From Sphaeramia orbicularis (taxonomy: Eukaryota; Chordata; Actinopteri; Kurtiformes; Apogonidae): a stretch of 64,000 nt of DNA. The stretch's first letter is position 1. Every line of letters begins with the position of its first letter. The notes under the pieces are model-generated. The model did not search any database. It worked only from the letters and a program-made list of their open reading frames with translations, and was not told where the DNA came from. Location of the stretch: positions 54,866,594 to 54,930,593 of the forward strand of contig NC_043973.1 in the NCBI RefSeq assembly GCF_902148855.1, read 5' to 3'. Shown one piece after another: positions 55,225 through 64,000 of the stretch. A program made the translations under genes and the position numbers.

Positions 55225-55661
55225 ATGCTGGACCTGAATTACTGGATGGTTTATCTCCATCTACTGGTTGTTCTCACAGGTAAAGAACAACAGCATTCAG
55301 TTGAATTCCAATGTTTCACTTGATAATGTTTGTTTGTGATGAAACTCAGTCTAACACAGATGTTCATTCCTTCAGGTGTCGACTGTGAAGATCTGAGTCC
55401 AGTCAAGAATGAAGAGTCCAGTTTAGAAGGAAACTCTGTTACTCTTACATATAAATACTCTAAAACAGTGACAGTCACTGATTATTTCTTCTGGTATCGA
55501 CAATATCCAGGAAAACTACCTGAGTTTCTAATCCTTCACTATGGAACACAAAATGCATCAAACCAAAGACTGTTTGTGGAAGCACATGGAGAAAAGGTCC
55601 AAGTGCACATCTCCTCTGCTGCAGTGTCAGACTCTGCTGTGTACTACTGTGCTGTGAGGCC
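55225..55661 (+). CDS. TCR alpha/delta-type V segment V11 (family II)
   Basis: Leader 55225-55279 (LHLLVVLTG type, as V6/V7/V10); V exon 55376-55661 after TCCTTCAG. GVDCEDLSPVKNEES, VTLTYKYSKTVTVTDYFFWY, then PEFLILHYGTQNASNQRLF as in V3/V5, ends YYCAVRP. It combines the leader and FR1 of the V10 group with the FR2-FR3 of the V3/V5 group, a mosaic. Intact. Confidence 0.9.
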
Positions 55662-55699
55662 CACAGTGACAGGAAACAGCAAAACTCTTAACAAAAACC
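55662..55699 (+). other. 23-type RSS of V11
   Basis: Heptamer 55662-55668, nonamer 55691-55699, 22-bp spacer with one base difference. Confidence 0.9.
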
Positions 55700-55954
55700 T
55701 CTGGAGCAAAGACAACACAGTACTACACAACATCCACTAGAGGGACTCACACACTGTTCACCTTCAGAGGAAAACACAACAAATGCTGTCCCAGTTTAGT
55801 AGAATCCACCCAGTGAGTCTGTTCTCCACAACAGAACACAGTCTGACCAAAGTACCACCTTCACCTTTCCTGTCCACGTAGACTTTGATTGTCCTCATTG
55901 AACCATCCTACTCCATTAGTGGTGCTGAGCTACTGACCAACTCCAGACACAAAC

Positions 55955-56822
55955 TGGGACTGCAGCTGGACCATAAACTGGACTGGTCAGATAGCACAGA
56001 CAGCATCTACAGGGAAGGACAGAGTCGTCTGTACTTCCTGAGGAGACTGGGGTCCTTCAACATCTGCAAGAAACTGCTGCTGATGTTTTACCAGTCGGTC
56101 ATGTCCAGTGTTCTCTTTTATGCTGTTGTCTGTTGGGAAATCAGCATTACAAAAAGGGACGTTGCACATCTGGACAGACTGGTGAGGAGAGATGGCTCAG
56201 TGGTGGGAACAGAGTTGGTCTGACTGGTATCAGCAGCAGAGAGAAGGACCCTGAAGAAGACTGTGTCCATCATGGACAACCCCCAGCATCCTCTGCACAG
56301 GACAGTGATCAGACAGAGGAGTGTGTTCAGCTCCAGGCTGCTGTCTGTGACCTGCTCTGCTAACAGGCTCAGGAACTCTGTCTTCCCCCTGAACATCAGA
56401 CTGGAAAACTTATCACTGAGTGGTCAGGGGGGTCTGGGTCTAAGTCATGACCACATTAGGACTGATCCAATGAGAGCACCTTATGTAGTTGAACTACACC
56501 CACTTTTCAAACCACCGTAAAACACTTACATAATTGTTACACTTAAATCACTGTTTCACTTTATATCAATGTCCTGAAATGTGTAAATACAACCAGAAGT
56601 CTTTATTTACAGTACTGTACAGAAGCCCTTTTAGAGTAGTTCTTTAGCAAGTGTCTTTTACAGTATATATACTAACCTTAATGTCAGCCTGGCTACAAAC
56701 CCATTGTTGTGTTTTGGTCTGTTTGTTTTTTTTGTGTTCTTGTGCTGTATGCAAAGCTGCTGAATACTTGAATTTCCCGCAAGATTAATAAGGTATCTAT
56801 CTATCTAACTATCTATCTATCC
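55955..56822 (+). mobile_element. 5'-truncated LINE copy (LINE A family)
   Basis: Reads LGLQLDHKLDWSDSTDSIYR, LYFLRRLGSFNICKKLL, MFYQSVMSSVLFYAVVCW, then shifted NRVGLTGISSREKDPEEDCV-type frames, and a 3' UTR ending AATAAGG plus (ATCT)n. It interrupts the type a flank exactly between CCAGACACAAAC and CCTTGGTCCAG, which adjoin after V7 and V13. Confidence 0.85.
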
Positions 56823-57214
56823 ATCTGCACCTTGGTCCAGACCATTGAAAGGATAAATAACCATGAATATGACAACAGAGGAAACCAGTGTCAACCAGAG
56901 GAAAACAGGAAAACTGCACAGAGAAAGGCCCTGGTCCACCTGGACTCTGAACCAGGACCTTCTGACTTCCTGCAATAGTGTTGAACACTGACTCACTGCT
57001 GTGTGGACGTGACCTACAATCACATGAAAAAAGACAGAATGTCAACCTAGACCCTGATAACAACATCAGTTTACTCCCCTTGTCCAATCAGGACTCTGGT
57101 GGGAGGGGCTAATACCTGAGGGGAGGAGTCACGGTGAAGATTTGAGGAGAAACAAACAGAGAATTGAGAAGATGTGAATGTTCTTGGTCTGTCTCCTCCC
57201 CTCTCACTGCAGAC

Positions 57215-57655
57215 ATGAAACACTGGCTGAGAAACATCCTGATTCTGACTCTCTGGATAGGTAACTCGAGAAACCTACTGACTGTTCAACTGGAATCAAT
57301 CATCTGTATTGATTCATCTCTTCCTCTGAATGTTCTGTTCTTCCCCAGAGTGTAAAGGAGAAGACAAAGTGACCCAGCCAACAGGAGATGTCACTGCTGT
57401 TCAAGGACTCACACTGACTCTACAATGTACATTTGAGACCAGCAGCAATAATCCAACTTTGTTTTGGTACAAACAGGAAGTGAATGATTATCCCAGATAC
57501 ATGTTACAGAAAAACACATTTGGATCAAAAACAGTTAAAGCTCCTGAGTTCCAGGACGACAGATTTGATGCTGAGATCAACCAGACCTCATTTCCTCTGA
57601 AGATCCAGAAGCTTCATGTGTCAGACTCTGCTGTGTACTACTGTGCTCTGCAGCC
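57215..57655 (+). CDS. TCR alpha/delta-type V segment V12 (family I)
   Basis: Leader 57215-57260; V exon 57349-57655 after [45 protein letters not shown]2 area KNTFGSKT, ends YYCALQP. Intact. It is a family I exon carrying the CTGCAG coding end otherwise seen in V1, V6 and V13. Confidence 0.92.
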
Positions 57656-57693
57656 CACAGTGACAGGAAACAGCAAAACTCTGAACAAAAACC
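57656..57693 (+). other. 23-type RSS of V12
   Basis: Heptamer 57656-57662, nonamer 57685-57693, 22-bp spacer. Confidence 0.9.
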
Positions 57694-58353
57694 TCTGGAG
57701 CAAAGACAACACAGTACTACACAACATCCACTAGAGGGACTCACACACTGATCCAACCATGACACACAGGTTCTGGGTTGTTCTGTGCAGATGTCAGTAT
57801 CACTGTTGTCTCTCATGTGTCTGTAAAGGCTGCTCTGTCAAACAGTCGGCTTGGATTCACTGCAAACGACTCTTGACAAACTTCAACCTTCCATCCTTTT
57901 GACACGACCTGGTACATGTGGACTGGTCCAGGACCAGCCTGACCCCCATAGACAAGGAATGGAGTTTGTTGTGTGAGTGTTTGAATGCGTTTGTTCATGG
58001 GCATGCCCCTGTCTACAGGTTTAGAATAAAGGGTGGTCGTAGATGCTGGTTTGACCCTGAACCTCCCCCCAGATAGAGTTGGTTCTAAACTTCATCTTAG
58101 TTTCAGTAGACTCCAGCAGGCCCCCATACAGACTGGACCTTCAGCTAAACACATCCAAAGGTCAGTGAGTTCCAGCTCCGACCATCTGAACGGAAGTTCA
58201 AAGTGTCCAAATCTAGGACCAGGCGCTACAGGAACAACTGTGTTCCTGCGGATGTTTGTCTTTGAAATAAGCCTTGATGAACTTTGCTTTGTTTTAATTC
58301 TTGGGTTCTGGCTTATTTTAATGTGGTCTGAACTTATTTATCATTTATTTATC
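57694..58353 (+). repeat. V12 3' flank (type b) with LINE remnant
   Basis: Matches the window start (57901 onward versus 1 onward) and the V4 and V6 flanks. The later half is an old LINE C-terminal remnant ([14 protein letters not shown]). Confidence 0.6.
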
Positions 58354-58797
58354 TAATCAAATCAAATTTATTTACATAGCACGAAATCATGACAAATGTT
58401 ATCTCATGACACTTTTACATATAGAGTTGGTCAAAACCAGACTCTAAGCCAGTTTACAGAAACCCAACAGAATCCTCCTATCCTCCACTTGTGACTGCTG
58501 ACAGTGGCGAGGAAAAACTTCCCTTTAACAGGTAGAGTCCTCAAGCAGACCAAGACTCCTGGAGGATGGATGTCTGCCTTGACCAGTTGGGGTTAAAGAG
58601 AGACAGTAAAGGAGGAGAAAAGAGAGAGCGATGGAGATGGAGAGAGATTGGCGGAGAGGGGGAGAGGGGGAAAGTAGGGGGAGACACACGAATGCAGTTG
58701 ATGCACCGATAACTGAACTAGAACATCTATGGAACTATATAATAAACATTATCATAACTATATGGATGAGTGACTGATGACGATGAAGGTAGGAGAT
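58354..58797 (-). mobile_element. LINE 3' UTR fragment (LINE E-like)
   Basis: Shares GACAGTGGCGAGGAAAAACT and GCCTTGACCAGTTGGGGTTA with the LINE E 3' UTR at 31990-32090. 5'-truncated copy in minus orientation. Confidence 0.6.
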
Positions 58798-59019
58798 TTA
58801 TCTAACCTGAACCAAAGAGCTCAACTCAACCCCTCCTCTACCTCAACATTTTCATCATCATGATCATCATCATCACCCCTTCCTCCACTCACCATCCTCA
58901 CTACCTCTTGGTGAGTAATTGAGGGAGGAGCTGATCTGATCCTGAACTACACAAGACACAACAACTGATCTATTCAACACAGTTCAATCTACAAACCAGG
59001 AACATTCCCTTTATTCAAC

Positions 59020-59460
59020 ATGCTGGACCTGGATTACTGGATGGTTTATCTCCATCTACTGGTTGTTCTCACAGGTAAAGAACAGCAGGATTCAGTTGAA
59101 TTCCAATGTTTCACTTGATAATGTTTGTTTGTGATGAAACTCAGTCTAACACAGATGTTCGTTCCTTCAGGTGTCGACTGTGAAGATCTGAGTCCAGTCA
59201 AGAATGAAGAGTCCAGTTTAGAAGGAAACTGTTACTCTCACATATAAATACCCCAAAATGACATCAAATGATTATTTCTTCTGGTATCGACAATATCCAG
59301 GAAAACCACCAGAGCTCCTCATCTCACACTCACCCTCAGGATCAAAAGGAATTGAAAATGTTTCTGGACTGAAGATTAATGTGGAGAAAAACCTCATCTC
59401 TATGAGCATCTCCTCTGCTGCAGTGTCAGACTCTGCTGTGTACTACTGTGCTCTGCAGCC
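59020..59460 (+). pseudogene. TCR alpha/delta-type V segment V13 (family II), frameshifted
   Basis: Leader 59020-59074 intact; V exon 59171-59460 after TCCTTCAG. Reads GVDCEDLSPVKNEESSLEGN, then a 2-bp deletion near 59230 (AAACTGTTACT against AAACTCTGTTACT in sisters) shifts the frame and gives TAA at once. Downstream the original frame continues (MTSNDYFFWYRQYPGKPPEL, YYCALQP). The RSS and splice sites are intact, so it could still rearrange but not encode a chain. Confidence 0.88.
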
Positions 59461-59498
59461 CACAGTGACAGGAAACAGCAAAACTCTGAACAAAAACC
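59461..59498 (+). other. 23-type RSS of V13
   Basis: Heptamer 59461-59467, nonamer 59490-59498, 22-bp spacer. Confidence 0.9.
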
Positions 59499-60044
59499 TC
59501 TGGAGCAAAGACAACACAGTACTACACAACATCCACTAGAGGGACTCACACACTGTTCACCTTCAGAGGAAAACACAACAAATGCTGTCCCAGTTTAGAA
59601 GAATCCACCCAGTGAGTCTGCTCTCCACAAAAGAACACAGTCTCACCAAAGTACCACCTTCACCTTTCCTGTCCACGTAGACTTTGATTGTCCTCATTGA
59701 ACCATCCTACTCCATTAGTGGTGCTGAGCTACTGACCAACTCCAGACACAAACAGTACCTTGGTCCAGACCATTGAAAGGACAAATAACTATGAATATGA
59801 CAACAGAGGAAACCAGTGTCAACCAGAGGAAAACAGGAAAACTGTCCTTGGTCTGTCCCCCCAACCTGTCCTTGGTCTTCAAAGCTCTCCTGATAAAACC
59901 TCATCTGGACCCTGGTCTCCTCTCCCCTTACCGGCCCATCTCCCATTCCTTTCCAAGGTGTTCCAAAAACGTGTTGACCTACAATCACATGAACAAAGAC
60001 AGAATGTCAACCTAGACCCTGATAACAATGTCAGTTTACCTATC
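59499..60044 (+). repeat. V13 3' flank (type a)
   Basis: Matches the flanks of V7 and V1. From about 59880 to 59970 a short stretch (LLIKPHLDPGLLSPYRPISH) resembles an RT YRPIS block, probably a LINE scrap. Then the family I promoter unit begins. Confidence 0.55.
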
Positions 60045-60169
60045 CTGGCTCTGGTGGGTGGGGAAAATACTGGAGGGGAGGAGTCAATGTGAAGACTTGA
60101 GGAGAAACAAAATGAGAATTGAGAAGATGTGAATGTTCTTGGTCTGTCTCCTCCCCGCTCACTGCAGAC

Positions 60170-60610
60170 ATGAAACACTGGCTGAGAAACATCCTGATTC
60201 TGACTCTTTGGATAGGTAACTCTAGAAACCTACTGACTGTTCAACTGGAATCAATCATCTGTATTGATTCATCTCTTCCTCTGCATGTTCTGTTCTTCCC
60301 CAGAGTGTAAAGGAGAAGACAAAGTGACCCAGCCAACAGGAGATGTCACTGCTGTTCAAGGACTCACACTGACTCTACAATGTACATTTGAGACCAGTGA
60401 CACTAATCCAACTTTGTTTTGGTACAAACAGGAAGTTAATGATTATCCCAGATACATGTTACAGAAAAATAAATTCGTATCAAAAACAGTTAAAGCTCCC
60501 GAGTTCCAAGACAACAGATTTGACGCCGAGATCAACCGGACCTCATTTCTTCTGAAGATCGAGAAGCTTCATGTGTCAGACTCTGCTGTGTACTACTGTG
60601 CTGTGAGGCC
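60170..60610 (+). CDS. TCR alpha/delta-type V segment V14 (family I)
   Basis: Leader 60170-60215; V exon 60304-60610 after [45 protein letters not shown]2 area [26 protein letters not shown] (a few private changes), ends YYCAVRP. Intact. It is the last V segment in the window. Confidence 0.92.
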
Positions 60611-60648
60611 CACAGTGACAGGAAACAGCAAAACTCTGAACAAAAACC
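60611..60648 (+). other. 23-type RSS of V14
   Basis: Heptamer 60611-60617, nonamer 60640-60648, 22-bp spacer. Confidence 0.9.
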
Positions 60649-60965
60649 TCTGGAGCAAAGACAACACAGTACTACACAACATCCACTAGAGGGACTCACA
60701 CACTTTCACTTTCAGAGGAAAACGCAACAAATGCTGTCCCAGTTTAGAAGAATCCACCCAGTGAGTCTTTTCCACAACTGAACACAGTCTGACCAAAGTA
60801 CCACCTTCATCTTTCCTGTCCACGTAGACTTTGATATGGGGCCATTATTGTAGCAATATTATTTGCAAATGCGTGTGGAGAGTTGAGTGTCCGTAGTTCA
60901 ATCTGTCTGTGCGCAGTCAGAGTTGTGTGTCCGCATGGCTGCGAACTATGGGGCCATTACTGTAG

Positions 60966-61091
60966 TTCTTCTTCTTCTTCTTCTTCTTCTTCTTCTTCTT
61001 CTTCTTCTTCTTCTTCTTCTTCTTCTTCTTCTTCTTCTTCTTCTTCTTCTTCTTCTTCTTCTTCTTCTTCTTCTTCTTCTTCTTCTTCTTC
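60966..61091 (+). repeat. (TTC)n microsatellite, about 42 units
   Basis: Pure pyrimidine run on the + strand, inside the 2.46-kb element. Confidence 0.97.
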
Positions 61092-61699
61092 GACGATTTC
61101 TAGTGGCAGTTGGTGAACCTTGCAAGCACAACTCATGTAAACTCACGTCAGGTACAAGAACGAGCAAAGCCGAACGCAGCCGGAATGAGGGAGCCTGTGA
61201 GCCTGAGCCCAGGGCAGACTGAGCCCAGGCACACAAACCCTGGTTTTACAGACAAATCCTGCTACGCATTTGTGGATCTCTCACGGCAGAAGTGTAGCAA
61301 AATTCACATGTGTAAAGAGAGCCAATCGAGAAGCCGCTTGACTTGTAACCAATGATTTGTCTGTATTTCTGGGTCTTGTAGTGAAAATACTTTGACTTTT
61401 GTAGCCGGATGACGGTGGAGTGAGTGAACAGACTCAAAAACAGAATTATAAATTATATTATCTTCCTCTCCGTGTCAAACCAAATTCCTGAACAACCATG
61501 CTGATTGGTTGTTTAGCAGGTCAATGCCCGGACATCCTCTACAAGCGACATTTATAATGACAGATGATCTTAAAGAATGAGCCTAATGGACTCGGTTTTG
61601 ACACTAAGCTGACCTTTAGCCTCTCAACATCTGTGTCCCATTATTCTTGCTTATCCAGAGGTGAAGATGAACCCAGAAACGAACAAAGGACTGAATGAT

Positions 61700-62945
61700 A
61701 AAATCCCTATATGTGCCATGTTAATAATGTATTACATTATGTGTTAATGTTGATTAACTCAGCACGTTAACTCTTGTATGCATGTAATACTTAAGCCATT
61801 TGCCTGACCTGTGGTTTCACATATGTGTGTCCTGATCATGTTCACGGTAAATTATGTGAAAGTAAGAGTATCACTGCTTATAGCATGTCTGAATAATCAT
61901 GCTATTATTTTACTGATGCTTAAGTGAGGTTACAGGTGATGTATAAAGTTTAAGAGGATCTTATCTGAGGATGTAAAGTTTTCTTACAAGGCTAAGCCAC
62001 AGTCCTCTCCCCCTCTGTCTTCCCAAGAGGGAAGAGAAACGTGATATTTTTGAATATTCACGAGGAGGCATTTTCCCGCCGAAAACAGACAAAGAAGGCA
62101 ACGCCCCAAGGCATCGATAACTCATCTATATGCACGAGGAAGGTGTGGCAAGCTGGTTTTTGGACAAACTATAAAAGTAAATGAAACCAACTTTTCAGCA
62201 GAGCTTTTTCCACCCTCGCTGCTCTCACCTAAGCAAGGAGTCTTTTCCATCTCGGGAGTCTTTTCCACCTCTCGCAGGCTCTCACAGAGCAGAGCTTTTT
62301 CCACCCTTGCTGCTCTCACCTACGCAAAGAGAAGAGCTATCTCCACCTCTTCTGAGCTCTCACCTACGCAAAGAGCTTTCTCCAAGGAGTCTTGACCATC
62401 TCCTTGGCTCTCAGAGCTGTTCTATCCTCTAAGCTCTCCAAAGAGCTTTATCATCTTCGCTGTTCTCCACTTCTCCTGGTGAGCTTTCCAGAACCAGCCG
62501 CCAGAGCCAGCTGTGAACCTCCTCCAGCCAGCAGAACTTCAGAACTCCAGACCTTCAGGCCTCCAGCGCAAGCACGTCGCTTCACAGCCTGCTCCTGCTT
62601 CGAACTACGTCAGAAGACTTCATCCATCCGCCGTCAAGGCCGTGCCAGTTGCTGCATCCGCACCACAACAACTTGTAAGAAAACTTGCTCCTGATTTATC
62701 TGAGTTGGTGTTATTCCAAGTTAAGTAGGTTTACCTCAACGTAACCTCACTAACATTATAATCTCTTGAATATAGCTATCTGCCAACTTAATTTACATAT
62801 TCTCCTGTCCATAATCTCCTGCTCCTTTTGTTGTATTTGTCTCTTGTCTTTATGTTATTTGTGTGTCTTAGTTTAGTTAATAAAGTATTTATATGTATAT
62901 AAATCCATTGCCTCAGTTGTGCTTTGTGTACTATTATTCACACAT
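61700..62945 (+). mobile_element. Possible solo LTR-like fossil segment
   Basis: Contains a TATA-type box (CTATAAAAG at about 62169), then a pyrimidine-rich stretch with degenerate repeats (CTCTCACCTACGCAAAGAG), and AATAAAG near 62879. This promoter-to-poly(A) layout resembles a long LTR. Ends are not fixed, no coding part, family unknown. Confidence 0.3.
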
Positions 62946-63299
62946 GGGTTCACTGTGCAGTCCACGAACTATCAACCTATGCAAGATTTCCAAATTATTG
63001 TTTTGAGTTGATTTAAGTTTAAGTTTGGTTATAAATCTATAATTAAATTAATCAATAAATCAACACTCAATTAATAAATAATTTGGTATCCAATTCTTGC
63101 TACACTTTTCAAATCTGATTACACACACACAAGTTGTTTTACACATTTGCAGACTGTTGTACAGACACACAAATCTCATCACGCATTTACAGATTCATTT
63201 ACACATTTGCAAATCCGACTGCACACAGACAGATTGAAATACGGACATTCAACTCTCCACACGCATTTGATAATAATATTGCTAAAATAATGGCCCCAT

Positions 63300-63419
63300 A
63301 CTTTGACTGTCCTCATTGAACCATCCTACTCCATTAGTGGTGCTGAGCCACTGACCAACTCCAGACACAAACAGTACTTTGGTCCAGACCATTGAAAGGA
63401 CAAATAACCATGAATATAT
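63300..63419 (+). repeat. V14 3' flank (type a), continued
   Basis: Continuation of the V flank interrupted at 60836; matches 2108-2215. Confidence 0.7.
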
Positions 63420-64000
63420 GGTGTATCAGTGACACCATTTTAAACCAAGGTGATTAAAACTAAAACTGAACCCTGGCTGAATGAAACCATTCGAGCTGTC
63501 AGACGTGAGTGCAGAAGGACAGAACTCAAGTGCAAAAAAGATAAACTCCAGATATTCTTTAAAATGATGGACTGCTGGCACCATTATCAAACTGCTGTGA
63601 AAGATGCTAAGAGAAAACACCTGTCGGACATTATTCTGAAAAACTGCCAAAATCCCCGTGTTTTATTCAGGACTATTAATTCTGTTCTTAAAGCCCTGCA
63701 CTTTATGAAGACATCCCTTGTTGCCTGTGAAAACTTTCTTCAGTATTTTAGTGACAACGTCACCCTCACCAGGGCTTAGATCTCACCACCTGGTTGTGAT
63801 CCTTCAGTCCCTGTCACCTGCTCCACTGTGTTTGATCAGTTTGAGTCTGTGACTCTGTGCCTTTTAAAAGAGACTGTTGGTCTTCTGAAGCCCACAGGTT
63901 CTTCAAATGATTCCATCCCTCCCCGTTTCTTAAGGAGGTCTTTGCCACTGCAGGTCCATCCATTCTCACTGTCATTAACAGCAGTTTGGCCTCTGGTAAA
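63420..64000 (+). mobile_element. LINE D (CR1-type), runs off the window
   Basis: Plus-strand ORF2 middle: PWLNETIRAVRRECRRTELK, YQTAVKDAKRKHLSDIILKN, NPRVLFRTINSVL, LQYFSDNV, then after a stop FESVTLCLLKETVGLLKPTG and VINSSLASGK. This is the linker between endonuclease and RT. It continues beyond base 64000. Confidence 0.8.

Larger units (their letters stand above)
60836..63299. mobile_element. 2.46-kb element with about 84-bp terminal inverted repeats
   Basis: The left end ATGGGGCCATTATTGTAGCA is inverted at the right end with about 7 mismatches over 84 bp. Flanks ACTTTGAT (60828-60835) and ACTTTGAC (63300-63307) form an 8-bp duplication with one change; removing the element restores the V flank GTAGACTTTGATTGTCC. 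The left start motif recurs at 60948. Near the right end an ACACATTTGCA-like motif repeats. No transposase frame. The family is unknown. Confidence 0.75.

Noticed and set aside
1783-60700. Recurring minus-strand frames across V 3' ends ([16 protein letters not shown]...)
   Set aside because: They are the antisense of the shared RSS cassette and recur only because the cassette is duplicated; no start context, splice pattern or family supports a gene.
60887-61236. Poly-Leu, poly-Ser and poly-Arg frames
   Set aside because: Produced by the TTC microsatellite in different frames; no gene context.
1-64000. TCR J, D or C segments
   Set aside because: No 12-type RSS followed by FGxG coding and no constant Ig domain was found; the window seems to lie wholly within the V region.

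Overview
The window is genomic DNA of a ray-finned (teleost) fish. It carries a tandem cluster of T-cell receptor alpha/delta-type V gene segments, all on the + strand. Each has a short leader exon, a small intron, a V exon ending in YYCA, and a 23-type recombination signal (CACAGTG heptamer, ACAAAAACC nonamer). I count 14 V segments: 13 look intact and one is frameshifted. No J, D or C segment was found.

The V segments fall into four families by leader and framework. Family I (leader [16 protein letters not shown]) has V2, V4, V8, V12 and V14. Family II (leader MLDLDYWMVY...) has V3, V5, V6, V7, V10, V11 and V13. V1 and V9 are singletons. Family II has Tyr where the first canonical Ig cysteine should be, in all seven copies. 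Families I, II and V1 differ in their V exons but share an almost identical block of about 130 bp around the RSS, which suggests repeated exchange or homogenisation at the 3' end.

Between V3 and V4, on the opposite strand (about 8.7 to 20.3 kb), lies a multi-exon receptor gene: signal peptide, five SRCR domains, one Ig-like domain, a transmembrane segment and a short tail. SRCR domains with six and eight cysteines alternate. The third SRCR exon ends with an in-frame TGA. The gene's 3' end lies about 100 bp from the V3 RSS.

Most of the rest is transposable elements: nested non-LTR retrotransposons (22.2-27.6 kb and 30.0-37.0 kb, one with an almost intact ORF2 and an esterase-bearing ORF1), many non-autonomous hAT-like elements with 8-bp target duplications, a Tc1/mariner fold-back element with 577-bp inverted arms, tRNA-derived SINEs, and a 2.46-kb element with about 84-bp inverted ends at 60.8-63.3 kb. 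Layout: 0-8.6 kb V1-V3 with DNA transposons; 8.7-20.5 kb SRCR-Ig gene; 20.7-28 kb transposons; 28-38 kb V4-V5 flanking a LINE-in-LINE nest; 38-43.5 kb repeats; 43.6-60.7 kb dense V6-V14; 60.8-64 kb repeats. All boundaries come from reading by eye; no alignment or database search was possible.
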